Below are positions 1-6,369 of a stretch of DNA of 10,066 bases, in pieces. Numbering within the stretch: the stretch's first letter is position 1; each line of letters opens with the position of its first letter. Made by a program: the position numbers and the translations under genes. A model generated the notes under the pieces. That model was not told the origin of the DNA and searched no databases. It worked only from the letters and a program-made list of their open reading frames with translations. The stretch is taken from assembly GCA_003857395.1 (NCBI GenBank), contig RPRC01000215.1:1-10066 (forward strand), in the 5' to 3' direction. The DNA comes from Geobacter sp. (lineage in GTDB: Bacteria; Desulfobacterota; Desulfuromonadia; Geobacterales; Geobacteraceae).

Positions 1-872
1 ATGACCGGCTCGTTATCGGCCAGCAGGACCAGGGTTTTAATCATCGAAGCAGCATGGACTCCGAGAAATTCAGACACCTCTTCAATAGTTCGTTTATCCG
101 GGGTGGCAACCCGCTCAAGGGTGCGTGCGTCGGCGTGCTCCTCAGCCTCGAACGGCCGCGCTTCGGCCTTTTCCACGTTGGCGGCATACTCGCAGGATGA
201 GCAGGAGACAATGGCGTCTTCGCCCGAATCTGCCAGCACCATGAACTCGTGGGAAGATGAGCCGCCGATGGAGCCGGTGTCGGCCTCCACGGCCCGGAAC
301 TTCAGGCCGCAGCGTTCGAAGATCCGGCGATAGGCCTGGTACATTTTGTCGTAGGACTGATCCGCGGCTTTTTCGTCCACATCAAAGGAATAGGCATCCT
401 TCATGATAAATTCGCGACCGCGCATCAAGCCGAAGCGGGGGCGGATCTCGTCACGGAATTTGGACTGGATCTGGTAGAAATTGATCGGCATCTGTCGGTA
501 ACTCTTGATTTCCCGTCGCACCAGGTCCGTAACAACCTCCTCATGGGTAGGTCCGAGGCAGAACTGGGCGTCTTTGCGATCTTTGAAGCGGAGCAGTTCC
601 TTGCCGTACAGCTCCCAACGCTCCGATTCCTGCCAGAGCTCCGCCGGTATTACCGTGGGCATCAGGATCTCGATTGCTCCGGCCCGGTTCATTTCTTCAC
701 GGACGATGTTCTCGACCTTGCGGATCGAACGGAGCCCCAGGGGCAGGTAATTGTAAATGCCGGCAGCAAGTTTGCGGACCATACCGGCCCGAAGCATCAG
801 CTGGTGAGAAATCACTTCCGCATCGGCGGGGGTCTCTTTCACGGTGGGGATGAAATAGTTGGAATAGCGCAT
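1..872 (-). CDS. proS: Prolyl-tRNA synthetase (bacterial type), N-terminal part, cut by window edge
   Basis: Charges tRNA-Pro with proline in the cytoplasm (class II aminoacyl-tRNA synthetase). Reading the minus strand from the ATG at 872 gives 290 residues with no stop before the edge; the family is usually about 570 aa, so roughly half is missing. Visible signatures: [10 protein letters not shown] at the N-terminus, the GPTHEE loop at residues 107-112, motif 2 with [17 protein letters not shown] at 139-155 followed by MKDAYSF, and [11 protein letters not shown] at 200-210. After that comes the start of the insertion (INS) editing domain typical of bacterial ProRS, including MIKT with a lysine at residue 279, the position of the editing-pocket lysine known in the E. 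coli enzyme. AAAAAGG lies 8 nt upstream of the ATG and supports this start. It lies 164 bp downstream of ispG on the same strand and may be cotranscribed, with REP hairpins in between. Confidence 0.97.
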   Translation of the reverse strand, partial: MRYSNYFIPTVKETPADAEVISHQLMLRAGMVRKLAAGIYNYLPLGLRSIRKVENIVREEMNRAGAIEILMPTVIPAELWQESERWELYGKELLRFKDRKDAQFCLGPTHEEVVTDLVRREIKSYRQMPINFYQIQSKFRDEIRPRFGLMRGREFIMKDAYSFDVDEKAADQSYDKMYQAYRRIFERCGLKFRAVEADTGSIGGSSSHEFMVLADSGEDAIVSCSSCEYAANVEKAEARPFEAEEHADARTLERVATPDKRTIEEVSEFLGVHAASMIKTLVLLADNEPV

Positions 873-898
873 AATGCCTGCCTTTTTATAATATGAAT

Positions 899-923
899 GT
901 AGGGGCGAACCTTGTGTTCGCCC
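899..923 (+). repeat. GTAG-type REP unit 1 (hairpin)
   Basis: The tetranucleotide GTAG (899-902) is followed by a perfect 8-bp stem, GGGCGAAC (903-910) and GTTCGCCC (916-923), around the loop CTTGT. A GTAG head plus an imperfect palindrome is the known architecture of RAYT-associated REP elements. The unit sits 26 bp upstream of the proS start codon, close to but not overlapping its ribosome binding site. Dispersal through the genome cannot be tested from one window. Confidence 0.7.
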
Positions 924-948
924 TGAACCTTATTTCTTGCCAAATCAG

Positions 949-1009
949 GGGCGAACACACTCCTGTGCGCTGTAGCGCTTCGGCGCGCAAGTGCAAGGTT
1001 CGCTCCTAC
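949..1009 (-). repeat. GTAG-type REP unit 2, inverted relative to unit 1 (REPIN-like pair)
   Basis: On the minus strand this begins GTAG (1009-1006), then GAGCGAAC, and closes with GTTCGCCC (956-949), so the stem matches unit 1 with one change. The loop is longer and holds its own small hairpin, GCGC-TTCG-GCGC at 975-986, with a cUUCGg tetraloop. The outer arms 899-914 and 994-1009 are inverted repeats matching at 15 of 16 bases. 914-926 also pairs with 945-958 with one bulge. Two REP units in inverted orientation are the known REPIN arrangement. Confidence 0.65.
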
Positions 1010-1019
1010 GGGAATCCGT

Positions 1020-1040
1020 GCGGAATGGCCCCGCCTCTAC
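1020..1040 (-). repeat. Possible third GTAG REP-like unit overlapping the ispG stop
   Basis: On the minus strand GTAG (1040-1037) is followed after AG-GC by a short stem, GCGG (1034-1031) with CCGC (1023-1020). The stem is only 4 bp and the match to units 1 and 2 is partial (GTAGAGGCGGGGCC versus GTAGGGGCGAACC), so this is a weak call. The TAG of this GTAG is the ispG stop codon. Confidence 0.35.
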
Positions 1041-2095
1041 GATTCGTTTGCCATTTTTTCCACTTCTGCCACCAGCGCGTCGGCCAGTTCGCTCTCGGGA
1101 ACCTTGCGGATTATTTCGCCGTGTCGGAACAGGAGGCCTTCCCCCTTGCCGCCGGCGACACCGACATCGGCCTCGCGTGCCTCGCCGGGGCCGTTTACCA
1201 CACAACCCATGATTGCGACGGTAAGAGGTTTGGTGATTCCCTGCAGGCGCCGTTCAACCTCTTCGGCAACCGGAACCAGCTCGATCTGGCAGCGGCCGCA
1301 GGTGGGGCAGGAAACAAGGTTTATCCCTCGTTGGCGGAGGCCGAGAGCCTTGAGAATGCCGTAACCAACCCTGATTTCGTCCACCGGGTCACCGGTGAGG
1401 GAGACACGCAGGGTGTCGCCGATGCCTTCGGAAAGAAGAATGCCGAGACCGACCGAAGACTTTATCGTGCCGGAGAAAGTAGTGCCCGCTTCGGTGATGC
1501 CGATGTGCAGGGGGTAGTCGACCCGTTGGGAAAGGAGCCGGTACGCCTCGATGGTCTTCATGACATCCGATGCCTTGATGGATATCTTGATCTGATCGTA
1601 TCCCAACTCCTCAAGGATCTGCACATGTCCCAGAGCGGATTCCACCATGGCTTCAGCGGTTGCATGGCCATACTTGCTCAGTAATTCTTTCTCCAGGGAT
1701 CCGGCATTGACGCCGATGCGAATCGGTACCGAGCGTTCACGTGCGGCCTGAACGACCTCTTGTACTTTCCACTTTTCGCCGATGTTGCCGGGATTGATGC
1801 GCAAGCCGTCGACCCCTTTTTTCAGGGCGGTCAAGGCCAGTTTGTAGTCGAAATGAATGTCGGCAATCAGGGGAATGGTGATTCCCGCTTTGATTGTTCC
1901 GAGGGCCTCCGCGGCATCGGTGTCAAGTACCGCACAGCGAACAAGCTCACAGCCCGCTTCGGTCAGTGCCGCAATCTGGGTAATGGTGGCGGTAACATTT
2001 CGAGTGTCGGTGCTGCACATGGACTGGACCGAGCAGGGTGCTCCGCCACCAATAAGAATCGTACCGATGCGAATTTGTCGAGTCAATTTTTTCAT
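1037..2095 (-). CDS. ispG: 4-hydroxy-3-methylbut-2-enyl diphosphate synthase (IspG/GcpE)
   Basis: Cytoplasmic 4Fe-4S enzyme of the MEP pathway. It reduces the cyclic diphosphate MEcPP to HMBPP, the penultimate step to the isoprenoid precursors. 352 aa from the ATG at 2095, normal for compact bacterial IspG. The N-terminal TIM-barrel part shows VGxxxIGGGAP-like residues 11-20 (GTILIGGGAP) and CSVQSM 21-26. LRINPGNIG is at 98-106 and TEAG at 201-204. The cluster ligands are present: Cys263 and Cys266 in SCPTCGRCQ, Cys298 in MGCVVNGPGEA, and Glu305 in the same motif. The frame stays open upstream to 2272, but the extra 59 residues resemble no IspG N-terminus and overlap the promoter, so MKKLTRQIRIG is the better start. 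No Shine-Dalgarno is visible before it. The dxr/rseP genes that often precede ispG in relatives are not here; an OmpA-family gene diverges instead. Confidence 0.96.
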   Translation of the reverse strand: MKKLTRQIRIGTILIGGGAPCSVQSMCSTDTRNVTATITQIAALTEAGCELVRCAVLDTDAAEALGTIKAGITIPLIADIHFDYKLALTALKKGVDGLRINPGNIGEKWKVQEVVQAARERSVPIRIGVNAGSLEKELLSKYGHATAEAMVESALGHVQILEELGYDQIKISIKASDVMKTIEAYRLLSQRVDYPLHIGITEAGTTFSGTIKSSVGLGILLSEGIGDTLRVSLTGDPVDEIRVGYGILKALGLRQRGINLVSCPTCGRCQIELVPVAEEVERRLQGITKPLTVAIMGCVVNGPGEAREADVGVAGGKGEGLLFRHGEIIRKVPESELADALVAEVEKMANES

Positions 2096-2103
2096 AACGG
2101 GAT

Positions 2104-2133
2104 ATAGTAGCGAAAAGGTGCCGGGAAAGTCAA
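2104..2133 (-). promoter_or_regulatory. Sigma-70-type promoter of ispG
   Basis: Read on the minus strand: TTGACT (2133-2128), an 18-bp spacer, then TACTAT (2109-2104). Only 8 nt separate the -10 box from the ispG ATG at 2095. The expected transcription start therefore falls at about 2096-2098, giving a leader of about 0-3 nt. This agrees with the lack of any ribosome binding site before the ATG. Seen directly: the boxes and spacing. Inferred: activity and leaderlessness. Confidence 0.6.
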
Positions 2134-2223
2134 GGATGACGGCTCGAGCGGGAGATTTCCCTACCCCTGGGCATTTCGAGACTTGATAAAACTTACCTGC
2201 GGGCTCTGTTGCGTCTGTTGGGG

Positions 2224-2253
2224 TTGCGTCATTATGGCGATGTGGTATATAGT
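2224..2253 (+). promoter_or_regulatory. Candidate promoter of the OmpA-family lipoprotein gene
   Basis: TTGCGT (2224-2229) is followed after 16 bp by TATATA (2246-2251), or after 18 bp by TATAGT (2248-2253). Transcription would start near 2258-2260 and give a leader of about 60 nt. The octamer GTTGCGTC occurs twice, at 2208-2215 and 2223-2230, 15 bp apart, with the second copy covering the -35 box. The match is moderate. Confidence 0.45.
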
Positions 2254-2320
2254 TACGTAAAGCAAATCTCATGGGGGAGCAGGTTGGTTATCCTCTAAAA
2301 TATGCAAAGGAGAAATTGAC

Positions 2321-3010
2321 ATGAAAAGAATGATCATCTGTGTTTCACTATTGGCCCTGACGGTTTCTGGATGTGCCACAAAATCTCAGACCGGAGGTCT
2401 GGTGGGTACCGGTGTTGGAGCGGCAGTTGGCGCAGGTCTTGGACAGGCAATCGGCCGCAGTACCTCTTCAACCTTGATTGGGGCGGCAGCGGGAGCAGTT
2501 GTCGGTGGTTTGGCGGGAACCGCCATCGGCCGTTACATGGATAAGCAGGAAGCCGACATGCGCCAGGCGCTGGCAACTTCCGAGGCGGCCAGCATTCAGA
2601 GAGAGCAACAGGTTCTCGCCCAAGCGGAAGGCAGTCGTGCCCAGGGTGACCTGGATGTTCTCACGGTTACCTTCAAATCCGACTATCTCTTTGCGGTAAA
2701 CTCCTCTGTCTTGCAGGCCGGTGGCTATGATGAGTTGGATCGTGTAGCAACGGTTCTCAACAAGTATCCTCAGACCACCATCCAGATTGCCGGACATACT
2801 GACAGCACCGGATCGGAAGACTACAACATGCAGCTTTCCCAGCGTCGTGCTGATGCGGTGAAAAATGCTCTGGTCGGCAAAGGTGTCGATCCTGGGCGAA
2901 TGACCACCATTGGATACGGTGAAAGCAAGCCGATCGTAAGCAATACCACTGAAGCAGGTCGTCAGCAGAACCGCCGTGTTGAAATTCGCATCATCGGTCA
3001 GGGGCAGTAA
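2321..3010 (+). CDS. OmpA-family outer-membrane lipoprotein with glycine-zipper and peptidoglycan-binding domain (YiaD-like)
   Basis: 229 aa, predicted to tether the outer membrane to peptidoglycan. The N-terminus is a lipoprotein signal peptide: basic MKR, a hydrophobic stretch, and a lipobox VSGC with the acylated cysteine at residue 18. Residues 26-70 form a glycine-zipper segment rich in GxxxG (GTGVGAAVGAGLG, then GAAAGAVVGGLAG). A linker of about 45 residues with helical, charged character follows. Residues 113-226 are an OmpA C-terminal domain with AGHTDSTGSEDYN and LSQRRADAV. Asp161 and Arg176, 15 residues apart, match the pair known to hold diaminopimelate. Length and order fit E. coli YiaD. 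AAAGGAG at 2306-2312, 8 nt before the ATG, fixes the start. It has its own promoter region and a strong terminator, so it is probably monocistronic. The overall class is firm; the exact ortholog is not. Confidence 0.94.
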   Translation: MKRMIICVSLLALTVSGCATKSQTGGLVGTGVGAAVGAGLGQAIGRSTSSTLIGAAAGAVVGGLAGTAIGRYMDKQEADMRQALATSEAASIQREQQVLAQAEGSRAQGDLDVLTVTFKSDYLFAVNSSVLQAGGYDELDRVATVLNKYPQTTIQIAGHTDSTGSEDYNMQLSQRRADAVKNALVGKGVDPGRMTTIGYGESKPIVSNTTEAGRQQNRRVEIRIIGQGQ

Positions 3011-3103
3011 CAGTAGCAGAAATTCCCTCCCCGGGTTCTGAGGCAAGGTCCTTTGGGAGGCTTCATTGTGTTGATGAAACGATTCGGCTCGCCGAATTCA
3101 GCG

Positions 3104-3138
3104 GCCGGGACGCCTTGTGCAGGTGTCCCGGCATTTTT
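3104..3138 (+). terminator. Intrinsic terminator after the OmpA-family gene
   Basis: A 12-bp stem (one G-U pair), GCCGGGACGCCT (3104-3115) with AGGTGTCCCGGC (3121-3132), loop TGTGC, followed by A and five T (3134-3138). It lies 94 nt after the stop. A smaller hairpin just upstream, ATTCGGC/GCCGAAT at 3082-3097, may be part of the same 3' end. Confidence 0.88.
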
Positions 3139-3476
3139 GTGCCCGGCTTGCTGCCGCAAAAATGTTTCTACCTCCCCCGTTACGTCACTTTCGTGTGCAC
3201 TTTTTGTCGATTCTGCACATCCCTTCTGCTCACTTTTTCATCACAGTGTCGAAATTTTGCCGTTTACAACCTGTTTTCTCACCTTTTCAGTGTTCTGCTT
3301 TATTTGGGATTTGCTGAAAATGGCGCATGAATGGTCACTTTGAGGGGCTTGAGGGGTTTTTGGGCAGTGTCTTTGTGTTTGGCACACTCTGTGCTTTACT
3401 TTAGCTGTAAGGTTGGAATATATTTTTTGAAAGTTTACTTGTCGAGTGTAAAAAGCGGCAGAAGGGAGGAGCAGTC
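3139..3476 (+). other. Non-coding region upstream of the 117-codon gene
   Basis: No credible gene: open frames here cross the terminator and lack an RBS. The stretch is pyrimidine-rich with recurrent CACTT(T) and three copies of CAGTGT (3244, 3288, 3365). It has an inverted repeat TGTGCA (3194-3199)/TGCACA (3214-3219) and a tandem TTGAGGGG (3340-3347 and 3349-3356). It then contains the sigma-54 promoter listed separately. The length suits an enhancer-bearing sigma-54 control region, but no named activator site was recognised. Confidence 0.5.
3379..3396 (+). promoter_or_regulatory. Sigma-54 (RpoN) promoter
   Basis: TTGGCACACTCTGTGCTT matches the sigma-54 consensus YTGGCACGNNNNTTGCW closely. 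The full TTGGCAC -24 block and a TGCT -12 block are present, with the invariant GG (3381-3382) and GC (3393-3394) separated by exactly 10 bp. Transcription would start near 3406, about 70 nt before the ATG at 3477. No competing sigma-70 promoter is obvious for this gene. Confidence 0.72.
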
Positions 3477-3830
3477 ATGACAGTTAGCGGGAAAATAGAC
3501 AAGGTCGGTGTGAGAGGAATTCTTATCACCCGAAGAGACGGTGCTGCACGAGGTTCGTATGACGTCGTGTTGGGTGCCTGGGAAGAAACCGATGCGGTTC
3601 TCAAGCTGTGGGCGAAGTCTGCTGCCGGCAATGGCTGCTTTGAAACCTGCGACTTCCGTGTTGTTTTTGAAGACGGCAATAGCTATTCCGGGACCTATTA
3701 TTTGAAGCAGCAGGATGCGTTCCAAAAAAACCTGCTCTCTAGGCATATTCGAAAGGTTTGCGAAGAGACAAAAATTGCCTGGGAAGCGGAGGCCTTTTTG
3801 AGCAAATATGCTATTCCCGAAGCAGCATAG
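3477..3830 (+). CDS. Hypothetical protein, 117 aa, under a likely sigma-54 promoter
   Basis: I do not recognise this family. The start is well supported by a strong ribosome binding site, GGGAGGAG, ending at 3471 and 5-7 nt before the ATG. The protein is soluble: no signal peptide and no membrane segment. The N-terminal half (residues 1-80) looks beta-rich, alternating short hydrophobic runs such as GILITRR and YDVVLGAW with FRVVFEDG and YSGTYYL. The C-terminal third (about 82-112) looks helical and charged (FQKNLLSRHIRKVCEETKIAWEAEAF). Three cysteines (residues 54, 59 and 94 by my count) show no clear metal motif. It stands alone between a sigma-54 promoter and a terminator 120 nt after the stop. 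Codon use resembles the neighbours. Function unknown; sigma-54 control suggests a conditional role (nitrogen, motility, envelope or stress), which is inference only. Confidence 0.85.
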   Translation: MTVSGKIDKVGVRGILITRRDGAARGSYDVVLGAWEETDAVLKLWAKSAAGNGCFETCDFRVVFEDGNSYSGTYYLKQQDAFQKNLLSRHIRKVCEETKIAWEAEAFLSKYAIPEAA

Positions 3831-3950
3831 ATACAGGTAGCGCAGGGCGAAAAATCAAGATTTCCAGGTGCAAAAGGATGTTTAACGACACCGTGCGTAC
3901 TGAGCAGAGCAGTTTGTATAAAACATTTTGAGTCAATCCTCCCATCAATC

Positions 3951-3981
3951 GGGACTTCCTTTCGGAGGTCCCATTTTTTTT
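3951..3981 (+). terminator. Intrinsic terminator after the 117-codon gene
   Basis: A 9-bp stem, GGGACTTCC (3951-3959) with GGAGGTCCC (3964-3972), including one T-G wobble, with a TTTC loop, followed by A and a run of eight T (3974-3981). It lies about 120 nt after the stop at 3830, so the mRNA would have a fairly long 3' UTR. Confidence 0.9.
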
Positions 3982-4281
3982 GTTGCAGTGAGAATTCCGC
4001 TTTTCTCTGGCAACTATCTCCCCACGTGTTTCCTCCTGGCACAGGACTGCCTGACTCAAGCAGCGAATTGTCGCGTAAAAAAGTTTTTTCTTTTGCCAAA
4101 GGACTTCCGTCCTGCTTAGGGAGCGGGTATACTGATACATTTTTAATGGCTGGAACGCGGTGCTACCTTGAATAAAATTCTCTAGGTATGGATATAGCAA
4201 ATGCCCCCTGCTTATCCGAGCTGTTCTCACTGATGTAGTGTGTCCTGAGAGAGTTTTGCGAAATGTAATGGAAGGATTTCT
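3982..4281 (+). other. Non-coding region upstream of the first sensor kinase
   Basis: No supportable gene in these 300 bp. Visible items: an A6-G-T6 tract (AAAAAAGTTTTTT, about 4078-4090) that could bend DNA, and a small hairpin AGGAC-TTCC-GTCCT close by. There is also TATACT near 4127 with no convincing -35 box, and a weak promoter-like pair TTGAAT (from about 4169) with TATAGC 19 bp further on. The kinase promoter is probably here, but I cannot name it with confidence. AAGGA at 4272-4276 is the kinase ribosome binding site. Confidence 0.45.
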
Positions 4282-6276
4282 ATGGAAAAACCACTAGCTG
4301 CATTTCTGGTAGTGTTGCTTGGGCTCCTGATTCTAGCGGTTGCCGGCTTTCATTCTCCGGATTCTCTCTTTGCCGGCAGTCAGGCCATTATCAACAGCAC
4401 CGATACATTCTACCAAAGCCATACGTTATATGTCTGGGGAGCAGCCCTGATTGTTTCTGTACTTTCAGGTTTAATTTTTCTTCTTGGCAGGATAGTCATG
4501 CGGATGCGTCGGGTGGAGGAACAACTCCGTCAGGCCAGCCTGGTCATCGAAAACAGCCAGGCGGTACTTTTTCGCTGGAAGACGTTACCAGGCTGGCCTG
4601 TTGAATTTGTATCGGAGAATGTTATTCAGTTCGGTTATTTGCCGGAAGTGTTCACCTCTGGAGAGTTGGCCTACTGTTCGATACTTTACCCTGATGACTT
4701 GGAAAATGTTGTCTCCGAGGTTGCGGAATATGCTTCCCGGCGTGTCGATCGTTTCAACTTGGAATACCGGATCATCACCGGGGAGGGCGCTGTCCGCTGG
4801 GTTGAGGACCGCACGGTGGTTGAACGGGACGAACAGGGCGGACCTGTTTGCTATCAGGGGATTGTCATCGACATTACGGATCGCAAGAAGGCGGAACAGG
4901 AACTGCTCCTGGCAAAGTTCTGTATCGATAAAGCGGGAATCGGCATCTTTCATACAGATGAGCAGCAGATATTCAATGCCAATGATTATGCCTGCAAAAG
5001 CCTCGGCTACACCGTGGACGAATTGCGCACGATGAGCGTCTCTGATATTGACCCGGTCATCACTTCGGAAAAAATGCTGGAAATAAAAAGATCGTTGGAA
5101 GCAACCGGTTCTGCGACGCATCAGACAGTTCATCGACGGAGGGACGGTACGACATTTCCGGTTGAAATAACCACCACTACTATGGAGTTTCAGGGTAAGC
5201 ACTACTCCGTTTCGTTCGTGCAGGATATCAGCGAGAGGAAGCGAACCGAAGACGCCTTGCGTGAGAGTGAGGAAAAGTTCAGGGTGCTGGCGGAGACCTC
5301 TCCGGCCTCAATAGCACTATATCAGGGAGAAGATGTCCTCTATATCAATCCCACAGCCGCCAAATTGATAGGTTATACGACCGAAGAACTGTCACGGATA
5401 AGTTTCTGGGGCTGCGTACATGACGATTTCAAGGGGATGGTTCGGGAACGGGGACTTGCCCGGATGCGCGGTGAGTCGGTACCGAGCCAGTATGAATGCA
5501 AGTTTGTCAGTAAAGAGGGCAAGGAACTGTGGGCGATAATCGCCGTAGGTCGCATCGAATTCAAGGGCAAACCGGCCGGTATCGTAACGCTTGTCGACAC
5601 CACGGAAGCCAAGCTGGCAGAAGAGAAAGTGCGGGCGTCACTTGCGGAAAAAGAGGTCCTGCTTAAAGAAGTCCACCACCGGGTGAAAAACAACCTGCAG
5701 ATAATCTCCTCGCTTCTCGAGTTGCAATCGGATTACATCCGGGATGAACAGGCGCGAATGTTCTTTCGGGATAGCCAGAACCGCATCAGGTCCATGGCAC
5801 TTATCCACCAAAAGCTGTATCAGTCGGAGAGTCTTGCCTTTATCGACTTCCGGGATTATATCGAGGATCTTGCAACGTATCTTTTTTCCCTCAGTGTGAA
5901 GGACTTGGATCTGATACGCCTTACCGTTGACGTGGCAGAGGTGTCGCTGAGTGTTGACGAGGCGATTCCATGCGGTCTTATCATTAACGAACTGATTTCC
6001 AATTCCCTGAAACATGCCTTTCCCGATGCTCGGGGCGGGGAGATTGCCGTCACGTGCCGTATTGGAGAAGAAGGCATGATTTTACTCACGGTTTCCGATA
6101 ACGGCATCGGATTGCCGCCTGACCTCGATGTCGGAAATACCGAAACCCTTGGGCTGCAGCTCGTGACCATGCTGGTAAAGCAGTTGCATGGCCGGATGGA
6201 GTTGTCGGGCGACCACGGGACATTATGGGAAATTGCATTCAGCGCAATGGACAATGGTAAAAGAGCATCGGCCTGA
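4282..6276 (+). CDS. Membrane-anchored PAS-PAS-PAS-HisKA_2 sensor histidine kinase
   Basis: 664 aa inner-membrane sensor kinase. Two transmembrane segments, about residues 6-23 and 52-72, flank a short periplasmic stretch of about 28 residues, too small for a standard periplasmic sensor domain. Sensing is therefore probably cytoplasmic or in the membrane. Three PAS modules follow: about 84-203 (A; FRWK...GWPVEFV), 206-320 (B; IDKAGIGIF...TFPVEI) and 324-448 (C; FRVLAETSPA), each ending in a PAC-type DIT/DISERK linker. The transmitter is of the HisKA_2 type: EVHHRVKNN with the phosphoacceptor expected at His465/His466. A HATPase domain follows with the N-box INELISNSLKHAF (Asn569, Asn574), DNGIG at 606-610 and a second glycine motif near Gly624. 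All key residues are present, so it should be active. AAGGA 5 nt upstream supports the start. A larger paralog follows 93 bp downstream. Signal and response regulator are unknown. Confidence 0.93.
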   Translation: MEKPLAAFLVVLLGLLILAVAGFHSPDSLFAGSQAIINSTDTFYQSHTLYVWGAALIVSVLSGLIFLLGRIVMRMRRVEEQLRQASLVIENSQAVLFRWKTLPGWPVEFVSENVIQFGYLPEVFTSGELAYCSILYPDDLENVVSEVAEYASRRVDRFNLEYRIITGEGAVRWVEDRTVVERDEQGGPVCYQGIVIDITDRKKAEQELLLAKFCIDKAGIGIFHTDEQQIFNANDYACKSLGYTVDELRTMSVSDIDPVITSEKMLEIKRSLEATGSATHQTVHRRRDGTTFPVEITTTTMEFQGKHYSVSFVQDISERKRTEDALRESEEKFRVLAETSPASIALYQGEDVLYINPTAAKLIGYTTEELSRISFWGCVHDDFKGMVRERGLARMRGESVPSQYECKFVSKEGKELWAIIAVGRIEFKGKPAGIVTLVDTTEAKLAEEKVRASLAEKEVLLKEVHHRVKNNLQIISSLLELQSDYIRDEQARMFFRDSQNRIRSMALIHQKLYQSESLAFIDFRDYIEDLATYLFSLSVKDLDLIRLTVDVAEVSLSVDEAIPCGLIINELISNSLKHAFPDARGGEIAVTCRIGEEGMILLTVSDNGIGLPPDLDVGNTETLGLQLVTMLVKQLHGRMELSGDHGTLWEIAFSAMDNGKRASA

Positions 6277-6369
6277 TCTCTGTCATGGTACGGAAGGGAA
6301 ATAGGTGTTTTGGCTGCTGATTATGGAAGCTTGTAACGGAAAAATCAAAGCTGGTAATTTAACACAACG
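6277..6369 (+). other. Gap between the two kinases
   Basis: A 93-bp spacer with no hairpin terminator, so read-through from the first kinase is plausible. A poor promoter-like pair, TTGGCT (6310-6315) and TGTAAC (6332-6337) 16 bp apart, could give the second kinase its own start. No strong ribosome binding site precedes 6370; GGGA at 6373-6376 lies 5 nt before the alternative ATG at 6382. Confidence 0.4.

Noticed and set aside
893..1684. 263-codon plus-strand open frame opposite ispG
   Set aside because: It is antisense to a confident gene, begins inside the REP repeat and has no RBS; a shadow frame.
2096..2272. 59-codon N-terminal extension of ispG
   Set aside because: The frame is open, but the extra residues do not look like IspG, they cover the -35/-10 boxes, and MKKLTRQIRIG matches the usual N-terminus.
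3053..3343. 96-codon open frame with cysteine-rich content after the OmpA-family gene
   Set aside because: It runs straight through the strong intrinsic terminator at 3104-3138, and its composition reflects pyrimidine-rich non-coding DNA.
3831..3981. Riboswitch (for example c-di-GMP/GEMM type) in the 3' region of the 117-codon gene
   Set aside because: No recognisable conserved core was found, and it lies upstream of a terminator with no gene directly after it.
4037..4050. Second sigma-54-like site, TGGCACAGGACTGC
   Set aside because: The GG and GC are separated by 9 bp, not the required 10, so it is probably not functional.
3928..4119. 63-codon open frame between the 117-codon gene and the first kinase
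   Set aside because: It crosses the terminator at 3951-3981 and lacks a ribosome binding site.
4585..5202. 205-codon minus-strand open frame within the first kinase
   Set aside because: Antisense shadow of a high-GC coding region with clear PAS motifs on the plus strand; no RBS or family resemblance.
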